A stretch of DNA of 64,000 nucleotides, from assembly GCF_949628215.1 (NCBI RefSeq), contig NC_134276.1, forward strand, positions 131,378,125 to 131,442,124, in the 5' to 3' direction. A program made the position numbers and the translations under genes. Position 1 is the stretch's first letter. The number at the start of each line of letters is the position of its first letter. This DNA is from Phalacrocorax aristotelis. Lineage: Eukaryota; Chordata; Aves; Suliformes; Phalacrocoracidae. Below the pieces are notes generated by a model. That model was given only the letters and a program-made list of their open reading frames with translations. It ran no database searches and was not told where the DNA came from. Shown here piece after piece: positions 24,130 through 37,724 of the stretch.

Positions 24130-24440
24130 GCCATATTCTTGTATTGAGGGTAATGCTGCCATTCCACTGTCAATCACCCATTTAAAAATGCAATTTAGAT
24201 AATATTTCAGCTAAGCTGGGATGTAATTGCCAGGCCTGCCAATTGAACAACACTGGATTATGTGTCTATATATATCATCAGAGGAGGTTTAGTGAAATCG
24301 TTCACTAATGAAATCTTAGCTTTAAGACTTCACATCCCTTCTGAGAAATGTGACGGTAAGAGCCCTCTACCTCTGTTATGACCGAGAAGTTGTTACTGTG
24401 ACAGCAGTGTAAACAAAATGATAAAAAAAATTGCTGTAGT
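24130..24440. promoter_or_regulatory. Candidate conserved non-coding element 3
   Basis: Contains CTGTCAATCACCCATTTAAA, resembling a PBX/MEIS-type composite (TGTCAATCA), then GCAATTTAGATAATATTTC, TGTAATTGCCAGG and GCCAATTGAAC. The sequence has no open frame of interest. Such motif combinations are common in developmental enhancers; conservation is not testable here. Confidence 0.3.
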
Positions 24441-25199
24441 CAATGGGAATGCTACCAGTTACTTCAAAAAGGAGAACTTTTTAATGCCTGTGTTCATCTT
24501 CTTATGGTTAAAAGCACAAACTTCTTAGTCCTGTCCTGCAGCTCTTTACTGTTGTAGTCCTACAACCTCTGTCCTACTGTGCCACCCCTGGGGTCTCCAC
24601 CTCAAAATCTGCTTCACACACCCTTCCAGCCTTGAGCCATTCAGTGTCTAGTGCAGGCTTTGCACCCAGCAAACGACACAAGAGTTTTGTGATGCTCGTA
24701 AATGGGGACTATGAAGGGCGATAAACGGAGTCCCTCTCCTTGCCTGTTTGAATTGGAGTGTTTAAATCTTGTTTCCAAAGGGAAAAGGCGCTGCAGTAAG
24801 CCATCACACTGCACTTAACCTGCACCTCTAAACCACTATTGGTTAAGGAGGGACAGTTTTACTTCTTGGACTGATCTAATTGGTCTTGTAACCTTTCTGT
24901 TCCCACTGGAGCATGACAGCTCTGTCTGTGTAACAGCTAATGCCTCTCAGTTGACCTCCAGGGTCAAGGACATTGTGCTGATCTGGGGATGACAGTAATA
25001 GTTCTGTTGACAGATGCATTTCACCAGCTGTACAGCCGCTTGGTGGGACTTGAAGTTAACCCTTCGTGTGCCACCTGACCCTGATAGCTCAAATGTAACT
25101 TGCATGAGACAGATAATCTACAGCCCCTTTACCCTCCATGAAGTATAAACCTCTCCAAAATAAATTGCCTTATCATTTCAAGGAAGAAATATGGAGGCT
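24441..25199. other. Non-coding DNA
   Basis: No gene or repeat could be supported. Confidence 0.5.
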
Positions 25200-25900
25200 C
25201 CAAATACCAGACTCTCCCTACACCCTTTCCTTGTCCTTGATGTAGTCCAACCAACTTTATGCCTCTTACCCCTTCCCTCCATTTGCTTCCTCTCAAATCC
25301 CTGCTTGATAGTTAAAATGCTCCCTTAGACTTTGGGGGCTCCCTGTCACTGAGACCAAGTCCTCTCCTGATGGCAAGACTGACTCAACTACTGCACTGAG
25401 GATCCTGGCTGATTGTTGTTGATGGATGTCCTCCTTGCTCCTTTTCCAATTTTTGTAATTGCTTTCTCTGAATCTTTTGTCTGTCCACCTCTTTCTGCCT
25501 CACCTGTGGTGCCCAGTCCTTATGTTGAATGACTTCACTGGTTGCATAAGTGATGTTTTGATATGAGTGTAGCTTTCTTTTTGTTTTCATCCTCTTCAGT
25601 GCTGGCCCAATGCCCTTATTCACCCACTCAGCTGCTCTTACAGCACATTTTCTGTGAAGTACTGCCTTCTTATAGCTCTTTCTGTAAGTTTCTTTCTCTT
25701 TATTTCCATTTCTTCCTCATTTGTCTCTCAGCCTTTTTAGGATCTTGATGGGGTCTTCTTCCCTAACAACCTCTCTAGCATCTGTGCTTACACCTACTCT
25801 GCTTTGTTTACCTTTGGCATGTTTTTTTTTGTCTTCTTTTCCTGTCGACTCCTTCATTGCCCCAAATAAGTCTCTCTTCAGCTCTGTTGTCTAAGTCTTC
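25200..25900. repeat. Pyrimidine-rich tract; lysine-rich minus-strand frame
   Basis: The plus strand is C/T-rich for about 700 bp. The complementary purine-rich strand therefore has few stop codons, and one minus-strand frame (about 25384-25690) stays open for roughly 100 codons. It encodes a lysine/glutamine-rich sequence including QRKQLQKLEKEQGG, which could look like a coiled coil. A donor-like CACAG|GTGAGG lies within it at about 25510. I know no matching protein; the frame is probably a by-product of base composition. Confidence 0.5.
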
Positions 25901-28285
25901 CTTAAGACTTGTGTAGGTGGCTCAGGGAAGGAAAGCTTTTCACTGCCCTCCTCACCCATCAATTTGTGTCAGCGGCTGTCGTACCTGCAGTGACTTACCA
26001 CTTAGCTGAGAACCACCAGAAACACTGCTGCACTGTCCTCAGCTTCCAGGAAGGCACTTGAGACTGCGTGACAGCTACACCTGAGCCCAGACCTCCTTAC
26101 CTCACGTCTAACTGATTCGTGTACATGAACAGCAGGATGAGAGAGCCACCCGAAAGGGCTGCAACCTTTGGATCTACAGGTCTAACAGTCCCTAATTGCA
26201 ATCCTGTAGGATGTAAGCATGCCATTTGTGTTTCCAGACTGGCCTATAAAAATCAAAATAGTTGGTAATTCTGCACCTGGTAAAAAAACCAGTCTGGTGC
26301 CTTCTAACATCTCTCACCCCTAGACCCTTTTCTCATGCCTTCCCACTCCCTTATTTTAAAGACTGAGTATTCTGATAGAATTGAAAGCTCATCCTTAGAT
26401 CATAAAAGTGCTGTTGGAATCCACTCCTGTGGATAGGAATAAGACATAAAAGGTGAAAAAATACACAGCTGAGGAAAGAGAAAGAATGGTAAAATGTATA
26501 AGATCTTGTGTTTTAAGAACTCTTGCAATGCATACAGGATCAGACAGGTCAAAACACTCTTCTGTTTTTTACTTCTGATTTTAAGATCTTGATTCCATTT
26601 TAAATACACATTTTCATTTTTACTCATTTCTGTTTCTGAACCCTTTTCCCCTTATACTTAATTTTCCACTGACTTTACTGAACTACTTGGACTGCCCAGG
26701 AGTTTTTATAGAGTGAACTGGCACATCGTGTCCAGATCCTAACAAATACATATTGGCCACATGCCTAAAATCACCAACACAGCCTCCATCAGCACACACC
26801 ACTCTTCCTGTCCTAATCATAAGAACAATCCACAACTTAATTTCCCACTGAGACTGCAACATGGCTTAACACCCATTTTGATAGAGGATTTGTGAGGGGC
26901 TTGAACTACCAGAATGATATGGATCAGTACAGGCACCCTTCCTCTGCCCCTCAACTTTATTAGATTAGGAAAAATCGATCTATCTCCAAAGATACTTTAG
27001 GTTAATTATTGCCCTGCTCTGGATTTAAAGGAATAGTGCAGATCTCTCCATAGTCCTCACTTAGCCACAGCTGATTCATTATGTAAAATTTTCAAAAAGT
27101 AGTCAAAAAGAGATGATAAATTTTGAGACATTTATATTCGCGTGTGTGCAGAATACACGTTTTTTAGTGCATAGCAGTGAAGTGTAAGGTCTTTCGGAAT
27201 CTAAATACGATGTTGCAATATAATTTTGCTAGTAACCCTGATGCTTGTACATCCCTTGTAGTGAGTAAGTGATAAAAACTTTTCTCCTCTTCCCTTGATA
27301 TATAAGAAGATGCTAAGTTTGGCTTGGTTTTCTAAATGAATGAATCCCAATTATTTAAAAAAAAAAAAAGCCAAACCTTTCCATGAGGTGGGTTTTGCAT
27401 TTAATCTTAATAGTAGCAAAACTGAACATTCACTTTTGTTTCACCAGTCAGCAAAATTCTTCAGCTGGGCCCTGGTCCTGGCCAGGCTCCTGCTTCCCAT
27501 GGTCAGAAGCCTCCCTCTATCGACCAACAATTCACTGTTCAAGAGAAGGAAGCTTTGATTAGAAGCAAGAGCAGGAGCTGATCTGCCAGGTATCTGGGAC
27601 CTCTTGTAAAAGGGCTTTGAATCTGCAATCAAAATAAGACAATTTAATAAATGTACCTGCATAGTTTTTAATTGTTTCTATATTGGATTCTTTTAGTTAA
27701 TTAAATGTATACTTAATGCTCTTGAAGGAGTTGGTCCAGCAGGGCTAAGAAATTAAATTGGTTCTTTAATAGGGAATAAACTATCTTCCTGCCATTGTGT
27801 CTCTGTTTCTAACCATAGTGAAAAAAATTAATTACTTTGGTCTACACATTTCTCACCTGAAGGGCCTTCAAGCAAGAGCTGTGGAGAACTGAGTCATCCA
27901 GGTCTAGCATTCAGGGATGACTGCATAATCTGGGCTGTACAAACGTAGTTGACATTTAAAGTCACTCAGAACTACTAGGAGAAATTTCCTGACCTGTTAT
28001 TTTATAGTTACCTGGGGGAAGCACTCAGTATACACTGATATGTACAAATAGCCATTTTGATGGCTCCACAAATAAAAGGCAAAAAAAAAAAATCCATTAA
28101 ATTCAATAAATAAGTGCTTTGTGGGTTTTTTTTTTTCAACCAAGGTTATTGGGGAATTATATATTTGCAGGATCATATGTGTTTACAATCTCCAGTGTAC
28201 TACACAACAGAGAAGCAAACTCAGGCAGGCAGCTACGCAGGACACTTTCTCAAATGTGCATTGACCTGAGTCATTGTGATGATGG
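25901..28285. other. Non-coding DNA
   Basis: AT-rich sequence without a supportable gene. A-runs lie near 27356-27369 and 28081-28092. Open frames are short and unrecognised. Confidence 0.5.
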
Positions 28286-28353
28286 AGCAGATCCTCACCC
28301 AGTGTGAATCAACATGGTACCGTTAACTTCAGTGGAGCATTGATGAAATACAA
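28286..28353. repeat. Ancient amniote interspersed repeat fragment
   Basis: AGATCCTCACCCAGTGTGAA, CATGGTACCGTTAACTTCAG and TGGAGCATTGATG match in order the widespread amniote repeat whose consensus reads 'GATCCTCAGCTGGTGTAAAT ... CATTGACTTCAATGGAGC'. It is short and diverged. The family name is uncertain to me (old MIR- or L3/CR1-like), so only the class is claimed. Confidence 0.5.
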
Positions 28354-28879
28354 CTGGATGCCTGACTTGTCTGGGAGAAACTCTCAAGGTTTTGGGCTTC
28401 GTCATGTGTACTGACATGCTGATTTATTATTAAAACTTAGGGGTGCGCAGGAGAACCGGACAAGGTACACTGCATTGCTATTTTGAGTTGCTTAGGAAGG
28501 CTGCAATGTGCACCCAGAGACTTATTTTAACAGGGTTGCTCAGAAAGTGCAACTGGGGAGCACGAATTAAGAAAATGTAGAGAGTGAGCAAGCTGAGGGA
28601 AAGAGGCAAGCTTGAACATATTTCTAGGCTCACAAGACTACAGCTGTGGGAATAATTAAAAAAGCACACTTTTTTGGATAATTTGTTTTTGAAACTCTGA
28701 AAAATTTGTCAAATAATTTATTTGATGAGCATTATTTGACCAGCTGTACAGGGAGCCACACTGGAGTGCTGTAATGAGTGCTTTGGAATGTGACCAGCGT
28801 TAATGTTCCTGTGATAGTTGGATAATTCTTTTACCCTGCTCATTTCTGTGGTTTGCCTGTAACTATGGCCCTGCTTGAT

Positions 28880-29360
28880 TGCTGTTATGATGTGAGCTTT
28901 GAATTCTCTCTCTCCTTTGGCCTTTTCCTTTTGGCTGTTCCCACAGAGCTGAGCCCTGATTAGAACCACAGCAGGTCATTCGATCTTCAGATGGCTATAA
29001 AAGGTCTGTGCAAGTGACCATCTCGCTTCTGTCCCAAATGGATGATCACGCATAGCGCACATTGCCACACTCCTGGCATGACTTCAGTAAAACTGGCAAG
29101 TTTTCCTTCCATAGCTAAAGCATAACACAAGGTACAAGGAGCAATTCCATTAAACGCCCCTTTAAACTGTCAAATTTAGCAGGAACTTTAAAACAGAGCA
29201 GATTTTAAAGTGATGAGGGAGAAGTACCGTTCCCCTGCTTGAAATTGCAGCTGGGTTTGTTACCATCAGGTGTGATATGAAGTCAGCATTTTCCTTGATG
29301 ACTTTTTCCTTTGCCATTGTTGCAATCTGGCACTGCAGATCAGAGCCTCATTCCAGGTTT
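28880..29360. promoter_or_regulatory. Candidate conserved non-coding element 4, with a TATA-like site
   Basis: A long block without repeats: ATTAAACGCCCCTTTAAACT, CATCAGGTGTGATATGAAG (E-box/T-box-like CAGGTG) and CCATTGTTGCAATC (SOX- and C/EBP-like). At 28996-29004 there is a clean TATAAAAGG on the plus strand. No open frame follows it for any useful length. It may be an enhancer or the promoter of a non-coding transcript; both are inference. Confidence 0.32.
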
Positions 29361-32300
29361 TTAAAGGGAACCATTACTTTCCTGAAGGATTTTATTCCTT
29401 GTCTCCTTCTAAATGGATTTTGTTATTTTGTAATTTCTCAAAAATAGGTGAATTTGATAAAATCCAGATATTTGGAACCAAGATGGAGAATTCCGATAAT
29501 AACAGTTTTACTGCAGAAAAAACAGAGGTTTAAATACCCAAGCTATTAAGTCAAGTCTACAGTCATGTGCTGCTCTCTTTCATTCATGAGGTTCTTCAGA
29601 ATATTGACACTCTTTTTTCAGGCACTTGCTCTGTTCAGGTGCTGGTGGCATTTCCATGTGAAACAGATTCACCTGGGCTATGCTGGTTAGCTTCATGGGT
29701 TGGTGGGAAACACCCACAAGAGGGATCTCCTTTTCTCAGGACCTGCATGTACCTTGCTTTGTTCACAAGACACATGCTCTGGAGCACAGGCTGTCAAGTG
29801 CTGGACAGATAATTGTTTCTTCAGGAATCTCAGCCTCTTACACAGTCACAAAAGACAATGTTTCAAGAATTCACTCTGATCAGACATCGAGGCAGAGAGT
29901 GAATTTTTCTGCTGCTTGCACAGCTGTTGTCTTCAGACAGTGATGCTATCAAGGGCTGAAATTTGTAATGGAGAAAGTCTTCATATAATTAAACGTCTCC
30001 TTTTTTTGCTAAGTGAAAGTATCATCTGGGGATGCCTGGTGCAGGAACAGTACTATTTATTGTTCCATTTTTGTAACCATGATTTTAATAGTGTTCAAAT
30101 GGCAGATTTCAGGCCAGAAGCCTGAAGTCTTATTCCCAGCTCACTAAGAATACTTTGGATGCAGTTTGTGATTAAGTGTCCCAGTAGGAAAGAAATATTA
30201 CTTTGCTGTTCTGTCATATTGTCCTTTAAGATATCTCAATACACTCTACATTAGCTCTCATAAGTCTGATCTCAAGTTGGAAAATGTTAATAGCAAATGG
30301 CTTTTGAGTTGGAAGTAGCCCATTTTAGGTTTTTTTCCCAAAAGTTATTTTTGTGAATACTTTTAAAAAAGATAATTCTTTAAAAAATATAATGGAATCA
30401 AATGATAACATACAGAACTTTTTGGTTTTGGTATTTTTGGTCAGCTGAGGTGTGAGTATTCTTCAAATGAAGGTTTTTCCACTTTCTTTGTAAAAAATCA
30501 CAGTAAAATTGTTTGAGAAGAATGACCAGCTAAGGAAAAGAAATGTGATTCACAAGGTGCCACACAGAAAAGTGACTGAGCACCAATATAAACTCTGACT
30601 GTTACTGTTCGGTTAATTTTATATACAGATAATTATCATGAACATTAACACTTCACCGTGTCAGGATAGCTTATAAATATCAAGATGCCATTCTTACTGT
30701 CAGTGAATTAATTAGAATTTTTCATGTTTCTTTTTTTTTTTTATATTGGAAGCACCCTACCTCAGCTCAGTCCAAACATTTGTGCAGAAACTAAAAGCTA
30801 AATACTGGAATGTCCACACAAACCCAAATTCCTTTTTTATTAGTATTCAATCGCACTTATATTACACAAAGTCGTATCACAGAGTTCTGCCAGATTTCAG
30901 GGAACAAAAAAAGCACATACTGCCAGGTGAGTAGAGGGCAAAGGCATCTGTGTTGTAAAGCCAAAGGCCAACCACAGAAATATCTTGGCAATAGCCTTCA
31001 CCTGGGGGATTAGGTGTCTCTCCTGGAATGCAAGCCCAGCAGTACAGCAAGCACAAGGGCTTCATTTGATGAAGTACACTGAATGTCTGCTGAGATGGCC
31101 AAAGGTACTGCTTTTATCTGGCATTTCTGCTTGGTCCTTTTCTGGAGACACCACCTTTTTTAGCAGAAGTGGAAGAATAGGAAGCACCTCTATGCCCAGA
31201 TGCTGCTGTTCACAGACTGGTGTTTCAGGCTGGCCCAAAAGCTTGAAAGCCAGGTTGTGATGGGTAGTAGGAGCAGACATAAAGCCTGTTCTTCCACTTC
31301 AGGAAAAATTCAGCAGAGCTCCTCAGTTGGTTATTAGCAACCAGTTCCCATCAGAAGGAACTGTAATTGGACTCTGTGTGACACACCAGAGTTATCTACA
31401 TTGCAGATATTCTGGGAGATCCTAGTATTTCAATATTCACTTTGTTCCCAAATCAAAACACAAAAATTTAACCACCAAAACTTCTCCTTTAAAAAAAAAA
31501 AATTCAAAAAATAGTGAATCTTTATTTATTTCTTTAATATCTTGACCAAGCAAAAACCTTGATGCACGCCATCAAGTTGATGAGGTTGGTTTGTTGAACG
31601 GACATGGTTTGTTCTGTGAAACATCAACTCATGTTACGCTGAATTCTGCCCACTAAAGCACATGTTGTCTGGGGAGTTGCTTGGCTGATGCCTGTCTCTC
31701 ACAGCTCTGAGTGCAGCTGAATGGCTGGATTGCAGCTGTCAGCTTGAACCTCTGATCAATTTTTGGTCATAAGGGAAATGCTATGACATGAAGAGGAAGG
31801 CAGCTCACAGGGAACTTGATTGACAGAACAGACACCTGTGAGTTCAAAGAAACAATTGTCTTATAGGGAAATGCAATTAAAAAATTTTGGGGAACTGAGG
31901 TGGCAAAAGTTATAGATAACAAGACCCCAAAGGAACAATCATCCTTGCATCACCATTTGCTAAAGCAACAGCTCCCAAACAACTCCCATTGCTTATCCAG
32001 AGATATGCAAAGTAACGGGACCAGCACAATAGATTTCATTCAATTTGTATCACTATTATCATTTTACTTATTACCTCAGAGGCCTCTGTGATGGGACAAA
32101 GATCTCTGTATGCTACATGTCATACAAAGAACAGAAAATAGTCCCCTTCCAGATAAAATTATGACAGAGACAAGAGGCTGGAGGGAGGAGAAGGGTCTTA
32201 TCTGATGCAAAGACTTGTTACCTGAAAGCTGTATGTGCTTAGGCTTCTCTCTTGGGCCTCATAGCCTGCTATGTAAGATTCATTTTGGATGAATTGTCAA

Positions 32301-35300
32301 ATATATAAACTTTCTTACCTATGTTGTAGTTATGTTAAGCTCGAGGCCATCACATGATCTGATTCCAGATGAGGCATTTCAGGAGTGGATTTACTGAGGT
32401 GCTCTCCACTTCGTTAGCATCAGCCACCCTACTTACACTTATGCAGCTCCTTGCACCTTGTTCAGATAGGACCTGTAACTACCCCAAAAAATGTAAATGA
32501 AGGTATAATCTTTCCTTGCTCAGAAGGGATGGGAATCCAAGGAGGCATGCCATAGACAGTGCCAGAGATGGCTCGGAGAATGCCTGGGTGAAGGAAGTGA
32601 TCCAGAACAGTGAAGATAGGAGTGGAAGATGATGCTGCTGGAAGGGAAAAAGTTGCTTCATAGGGAGAAATGCATTTATTGTAATTTTTGTTTATTTTAA
32701 AAAGTTAGAAGAACATACTGCTATGTGTTTATATTAGAGAAGACTATATCAAAAAGCATGACAGGTATGTGGAACAGGAGATGGTAAAGAAGATATTGAT
32801 CCTAATTTCCTATATCCTGATTCTGGTTTTGCACCTCTTTAGAGTACACACCCAGAGCACAGGGTGACCAGACATCACGTCTCACAAATATGTATGGATG
32901 AAATGATAGCCTGCTCCCCTCTGTATGTAGCTGGAATTTCTTATGGGCTAAAGGCTTCTTCACAAAGTTTATGACATTGCTATAGTTCAGCCATGTGATG
33001 ACAAAGACATGGCCAAGGCATTTTCTGCTAGGAAAGCCTTCCAGCTGCCCATCAGTAGGAGGAAGTGCCACTTGAAAGTGATTTTGGAGGTGGCTGGAGA
33101 GGGAGTGTGTTGCAGCCTGGATTAATTTTTTTGTTAGTTTCTTCTTTGCTATCCTCTTTCCTGAAGTCCCCACAGCCTTTCCTTCCATCAAGTGACAAGG
33201 ACTGAGCTGGTCACGTGGCTGAATATTATTCCCCATTATGTGGCTGTATGTGTGCCCCTCACATGATGTGGGATGCTGGCATTTTTGGCATGTGATGGTT
33301 GTACATCTGATCATATGACAAGAAAAGAGGAAAGGGAGAGCCGTTCTCCCATATGAGGCTATGTAGCTGGCCCCACGCTTCCCCTATTTAAAACTTCACC
33401 TTGGTTATCTGATAGGGAATGGAGAGTGGAATTTTGTGAAGGAGGGTAGCAAGGAAAGCTCCTGGAGAAGATACTGTGGGGAAACATTCTCTATGAGGAG
33501 AGGTGAAGAGCCTGCTTGTTTATTCAGATTTTGAAAATCTATTTACCCAACGTTCAAGAACCCAATGTAAATTCAGAAAGCACAAACTGAACGCCAGTCA
33601 GCTTTTCTCATTTCTTCTTTATTTCTTCTAAAACACAGATTCTTGGTTTTCTCAGAACATGCACGAGAGATCTGGCATTGCTTGCATCAGAACCTGTCAG
33701 TAAAACCAACTCCTGTGGTACTTTCAATGTTCTCACTATGAGCAGAAAATCTGCTTGATACAGTAGGCCTTACTAAAACTGTTTCCACCTCAGTTTACAT
33801 GAGGCATCATTTTACTTGTCTGCTGTCTAAAGAAAGGAACAGTCTTCAGCTCACAAAGACACTTGCACATCAGATTTCTATTTTGATTACTTGTGTCACA
33901 GGATCTGATTTACTGCTGGACAGAGGCTTGATTGAGATCAGCACAGATCAGTTTAGCTTCATCCTGGTGAGCTCCCTCCCCCCACCCTTACGCAACCCTT
34001 TAGGACAAGTGTGACCTGCTTAGCATGACAGTGAGTCATCAGGTTGGCTCAATTTGTCTCCCCATACCTTTGAGATGGATGATTAAGATCCAATTGCAGG
34101 GCCAATAAAGCAACTTGGTTAAAGCTGAAATGAATTAATCAGTGAAGCATCCAAGGACTCTATCAGGGATCATACACAAGTGTTCACTGCTGTATCAGTT
34201 TTCTACCCAGACACATTTATTTAAGTTGTGACTACCTGTCAGAAGGAAATAGTAGCAAAGTTTTCTTAGGCATCCTCTGGTAAGGTTCTGGTTATTCTAA
34301 AATAATGTGCTTTACTTCACAGAAGAGCCCTAAATGCCACCTTGTTTTTGCAGAAGACCATATACCAGGAGTATGATACTAATGAAGAGGTATCAGCATC
34401 TGATGTTCAGATTTAGGAGATAGGAGTAAGGCTACTGGGCATTTATGCTTTTCTCTGAGTCAGTATGAAGGACTTCCAAGAAAACTATGCTCCTGACTTT
34501 ACCTGTCTATGAAAGAGGGACAAATGATGCCTCTTTACTAGGTATTTGTTATATTTTTTATTATTAGTCTCCACCCTGGCACTCTATCTACTGATCGTCG
34601 TTGCTCCACAAGATGATGGATGTCCTACTACACCCCTCCCAACAGCGTGCTCACAAAATAGCATTTCCTTGTGCCACTGTGTACCAGGATTGTGAAAATA
34701 CTGACTTGGTCCTCTTCACAGAAATGCCAGAATTTCTCACATGAGGTCAATTTACAGCATGAGGTTAGGATTAGTTGCATTATTTGCTTAAATTAAAAAA
34801 AAAAAAAGGACTTTCTCCCACTATATCTAATGGGAATAGAAATGTGGAGGAAGCATATGGTAGAAGATGAAAAGGTAATAGCATGGAATGATCTTAAGAA
34901 AACATATGGCTTTTATTCAGGCTGTCTTTCCTTTGGAAGCTTGGCCATAAGGTGAGAAAAGAATCTGACATTTTACAGGGCCTCAATTTACTTTTGTATA
35001 GCTTAAAGATTCATGTTATCTGCAGTACCAACAGGGAGTCTAGGTGTATGTCATTTGAATAGTGATGTGCAAACCTGAACAATTATCATTTACCTATTGC
35101 ACGTACTACTTACAGAAGTAAGAGAGAGCTCTTGGGTTGGCATATTTAACTGTGAGTATCTGGATAAAGCCCAGCTTGTCAATGGCAGACCAAGCAGACT
35201 GCATATGTATGGCAGCTTCCTCAGAATTTAACTAAATCTAAACTTAACACTGCAATACAGGGAAGCTATTCCTCAAACCTCCTGTGAGGTGAGGGATTTA

Positions 35301-37724
35301 GACCTGTTATTGAATCACCAAACTGACTTTTTGTGTCCAATAACATCTGAGACATACAAAAGAAAGAAAGACCAGAACCCGAGAAAAGGCCTGCAGCTGG
35401 ATGGTGAAACTTTTTAAAATTGCTCTGTGGTATAATGGGGAAGTTTTCTTTGGCCATCACTGATGTTTCAGGAGTTTCTTGAAGGGCTTCTTTATAGGAA
35501 CATCTGGGTTGGCTGTAGCAATTTCATCATCAGCTCTATAGCAATATTTGCAAAGCTGGTTGTCTCCATGGCTCCAGAATGAGTCATGTAAAAGAGTGCT
35601 GAGCTTGTCCTCTGTCAGAGCCTCCCATGTGTGACAGATCCCCTTCTGCTAGCTCACACACCAGACCCCTATTTCATGGTTTTTCCTCAACTTTCATGGT
35701 TTAGTCACATCACAATATTCCTTTATTTGCATGGCAAAAATAACATCTGCAGGAGCTTTCCAACGTCCTGTGATTGAAAATAAGATACAGCAGGGATTCT
35801 GTGTGGGTCTAACATGCATGTGAGGATAACACAAAAGAGTGCCTTCTCACAGCTTTCACAGCAGGTCATTTTGATTGACGTATTTGTAGAGGCTACAGGG
35901 TGGATTGTAGATTCAGCTGGTATGTCAAACCAGATGGGAGAATTCCACCCAGTACACAATGTAATGAGGAGTGCAATTCTATGGCTTTCTCTGCTTCTAA
36001 GAGATGGATGGAAAAGTAAAATACCTCTCCATAATCTCCTTTTCTTTCTGAGAGCCACCTCTATTCCTCTCATCACCTTTCTCCCCTCTTCCCCTTCCCC
36101 TGTATTTTCCTTCTCAATTTGTGTATCCCTTCAGCTTCTCCTATTTTCTGACTTTTCCACATAACCATTCTTTTCTTTGTCTTTCCCTCCTTTGGGTCTT
36201 CTTTATTGCTCTTATTATTCTATGACCATAGGTATTCCTAGTAGAGAAAGAGCAGACAATACATAACAGGATGTGCAGCTCCAGAAGGGGCTAGTGAAAT
36301 TTTCTAACCCAGTGTGGAATGAAAAACACAAGATCAGGTCAGAGAATGAGTGAACCTTGTGGCATTAGAGGTTTGGCAGAGTTCTCTTGCTATTTTGGGA
36401 GCTTGTTGAACTAGATCCATCTAGTTCGATAAGCCTTTTTTTCTTATAATTTTATTCCTTTTTTCCTTTTCATTTGGTGATTCAGTTAAGGAATGTGAAG
36501 ATGATTTCCTAGGTCAAAGGAAGCCTTTTTAAGTGTCAGAGACAAAAGAAGTCCCCCATATGCTGGGCTGGTACAAGTAGTTACCCTATATTATAGCTTT
36601 CAAACCAGCAAAACCTATCATTAAGGTTATGTTTGGACTTTTATTATAATCTCCCATTTCAGTGCATGGTCTCAGCTCTGGAGGTAAATTTTTTTAGAAA
36701 GTTTGACCACAATCCTGTTGTAGTTTCTCAGTTACGCAAGTGAAAAAAAATTTCCCATTCTATGACGTATTTGGATGCTTTTTGCTCAAGGAATACTAAA
36801 AAAAAATTTTAAATAAAATAGAGCTATTTTGAAATGTGAAATTAATCCTAAATCATACTAAAACAATTCTCTACAGCTAAAGCAATTATCATGTTTTAAA
36901 GCTTAGTCTTCTACCTACTGGGTGCACTTCCCTTCCCCAGCAGCACATAACTGTCTATATAAAGAAGGTAGCTGAAGGAAGCAGTAAAAGCATCTTTCTC
37001 TTTTCCCAGTGCTGGACAGGCCTTCTACAAGAGGCACCAACATTGCTATAGGGCTGTTAGTGTATCCAGCACATTTTACTTTCAAACTTAGATATCCCAA
37101 TCCAGTCCTTTGAGCCATGCTTTGGAATTTGACCCTGGACCTGTAGAAGTGAGGCTGTGCATAAATACAGGAGAACACACCATCTACAGGCCATTAAATG
37201 CAGTAGAATTGAAAGAAAACCAAAAAGAGGTGTGTTCAAAAAGCCCTGATCATCAGGGCCAGAATTGTTCAAAATATAAGAAGTTTTCTTGGCTACAGAC
37301 TAAAGAGAAGGACCTAGTTTACATTATTTTTGGCAGGGTGGAAGGAGTATGGTAGAGCTGACTGCAAATCTTCTGGGAGAAATAAAATGCACAACGGCCT
37401 CCTTTGCCTCTGGGAAGCCTAAATGGCTGGCCTTGGATCAGGAAGGAGTTAAAAGAAGCTGGCTCCTTTGGGCTGCTGAAATGCACTTGCTACTGGTGTT
37501 GAACTCCCCTCAAATGCATCCCCACTGCACTGAGCACCACTGGGGGCTTCCCACCGTCACGTCCTGCCTTGCTTTGAGCTGTGGCTATTTCAAGAACTTC
37601 TCCCCTCATCCACTGTCCAGCTCTTTGTGGCCATCCCATGTTTCTTCTCAAATACTGACCAAGGCTGTGACAGGAGAGAAACCAATGGTAAAGTTGTAAA
37701 GTGGTAAATGGTAAAGCTCAGCAA
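29361..37724. other. Long non-coding stretch
   Basis: More than 8 kb with no gene I can support. Features are A-runs near 31491 and 34796, and a 9-bp perfect inverted repeat at 36408-36427. A C/T-rich patch lies at 36060-36230. A minus-strand frame of about 170 codons at 32802-33314 was examined and rejected. Confidence 0.5.
36408..36427. repeat. 20-bp inverted repeat, 9-bp arms
   Basis: GAACTAGAT, two C, then ATCTAGTTC: perfect arms around a 2-base spacer. It may be a chance palindrome or a dimeric binding site. Confidence 0.85.

Noticed and set aside
25384..25690. Lysine-rich coiled-coil-like minus-strand frame
   Set aside because: It lies on the purine strand of a C/T-rich tract, where stops are scarce and Lys/Glu/Gln codons abound.
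32802..33314. 170-codon minus-strand frame
   Set aside because: No recognisable domain, no start context or splice signals, random-looking composition.
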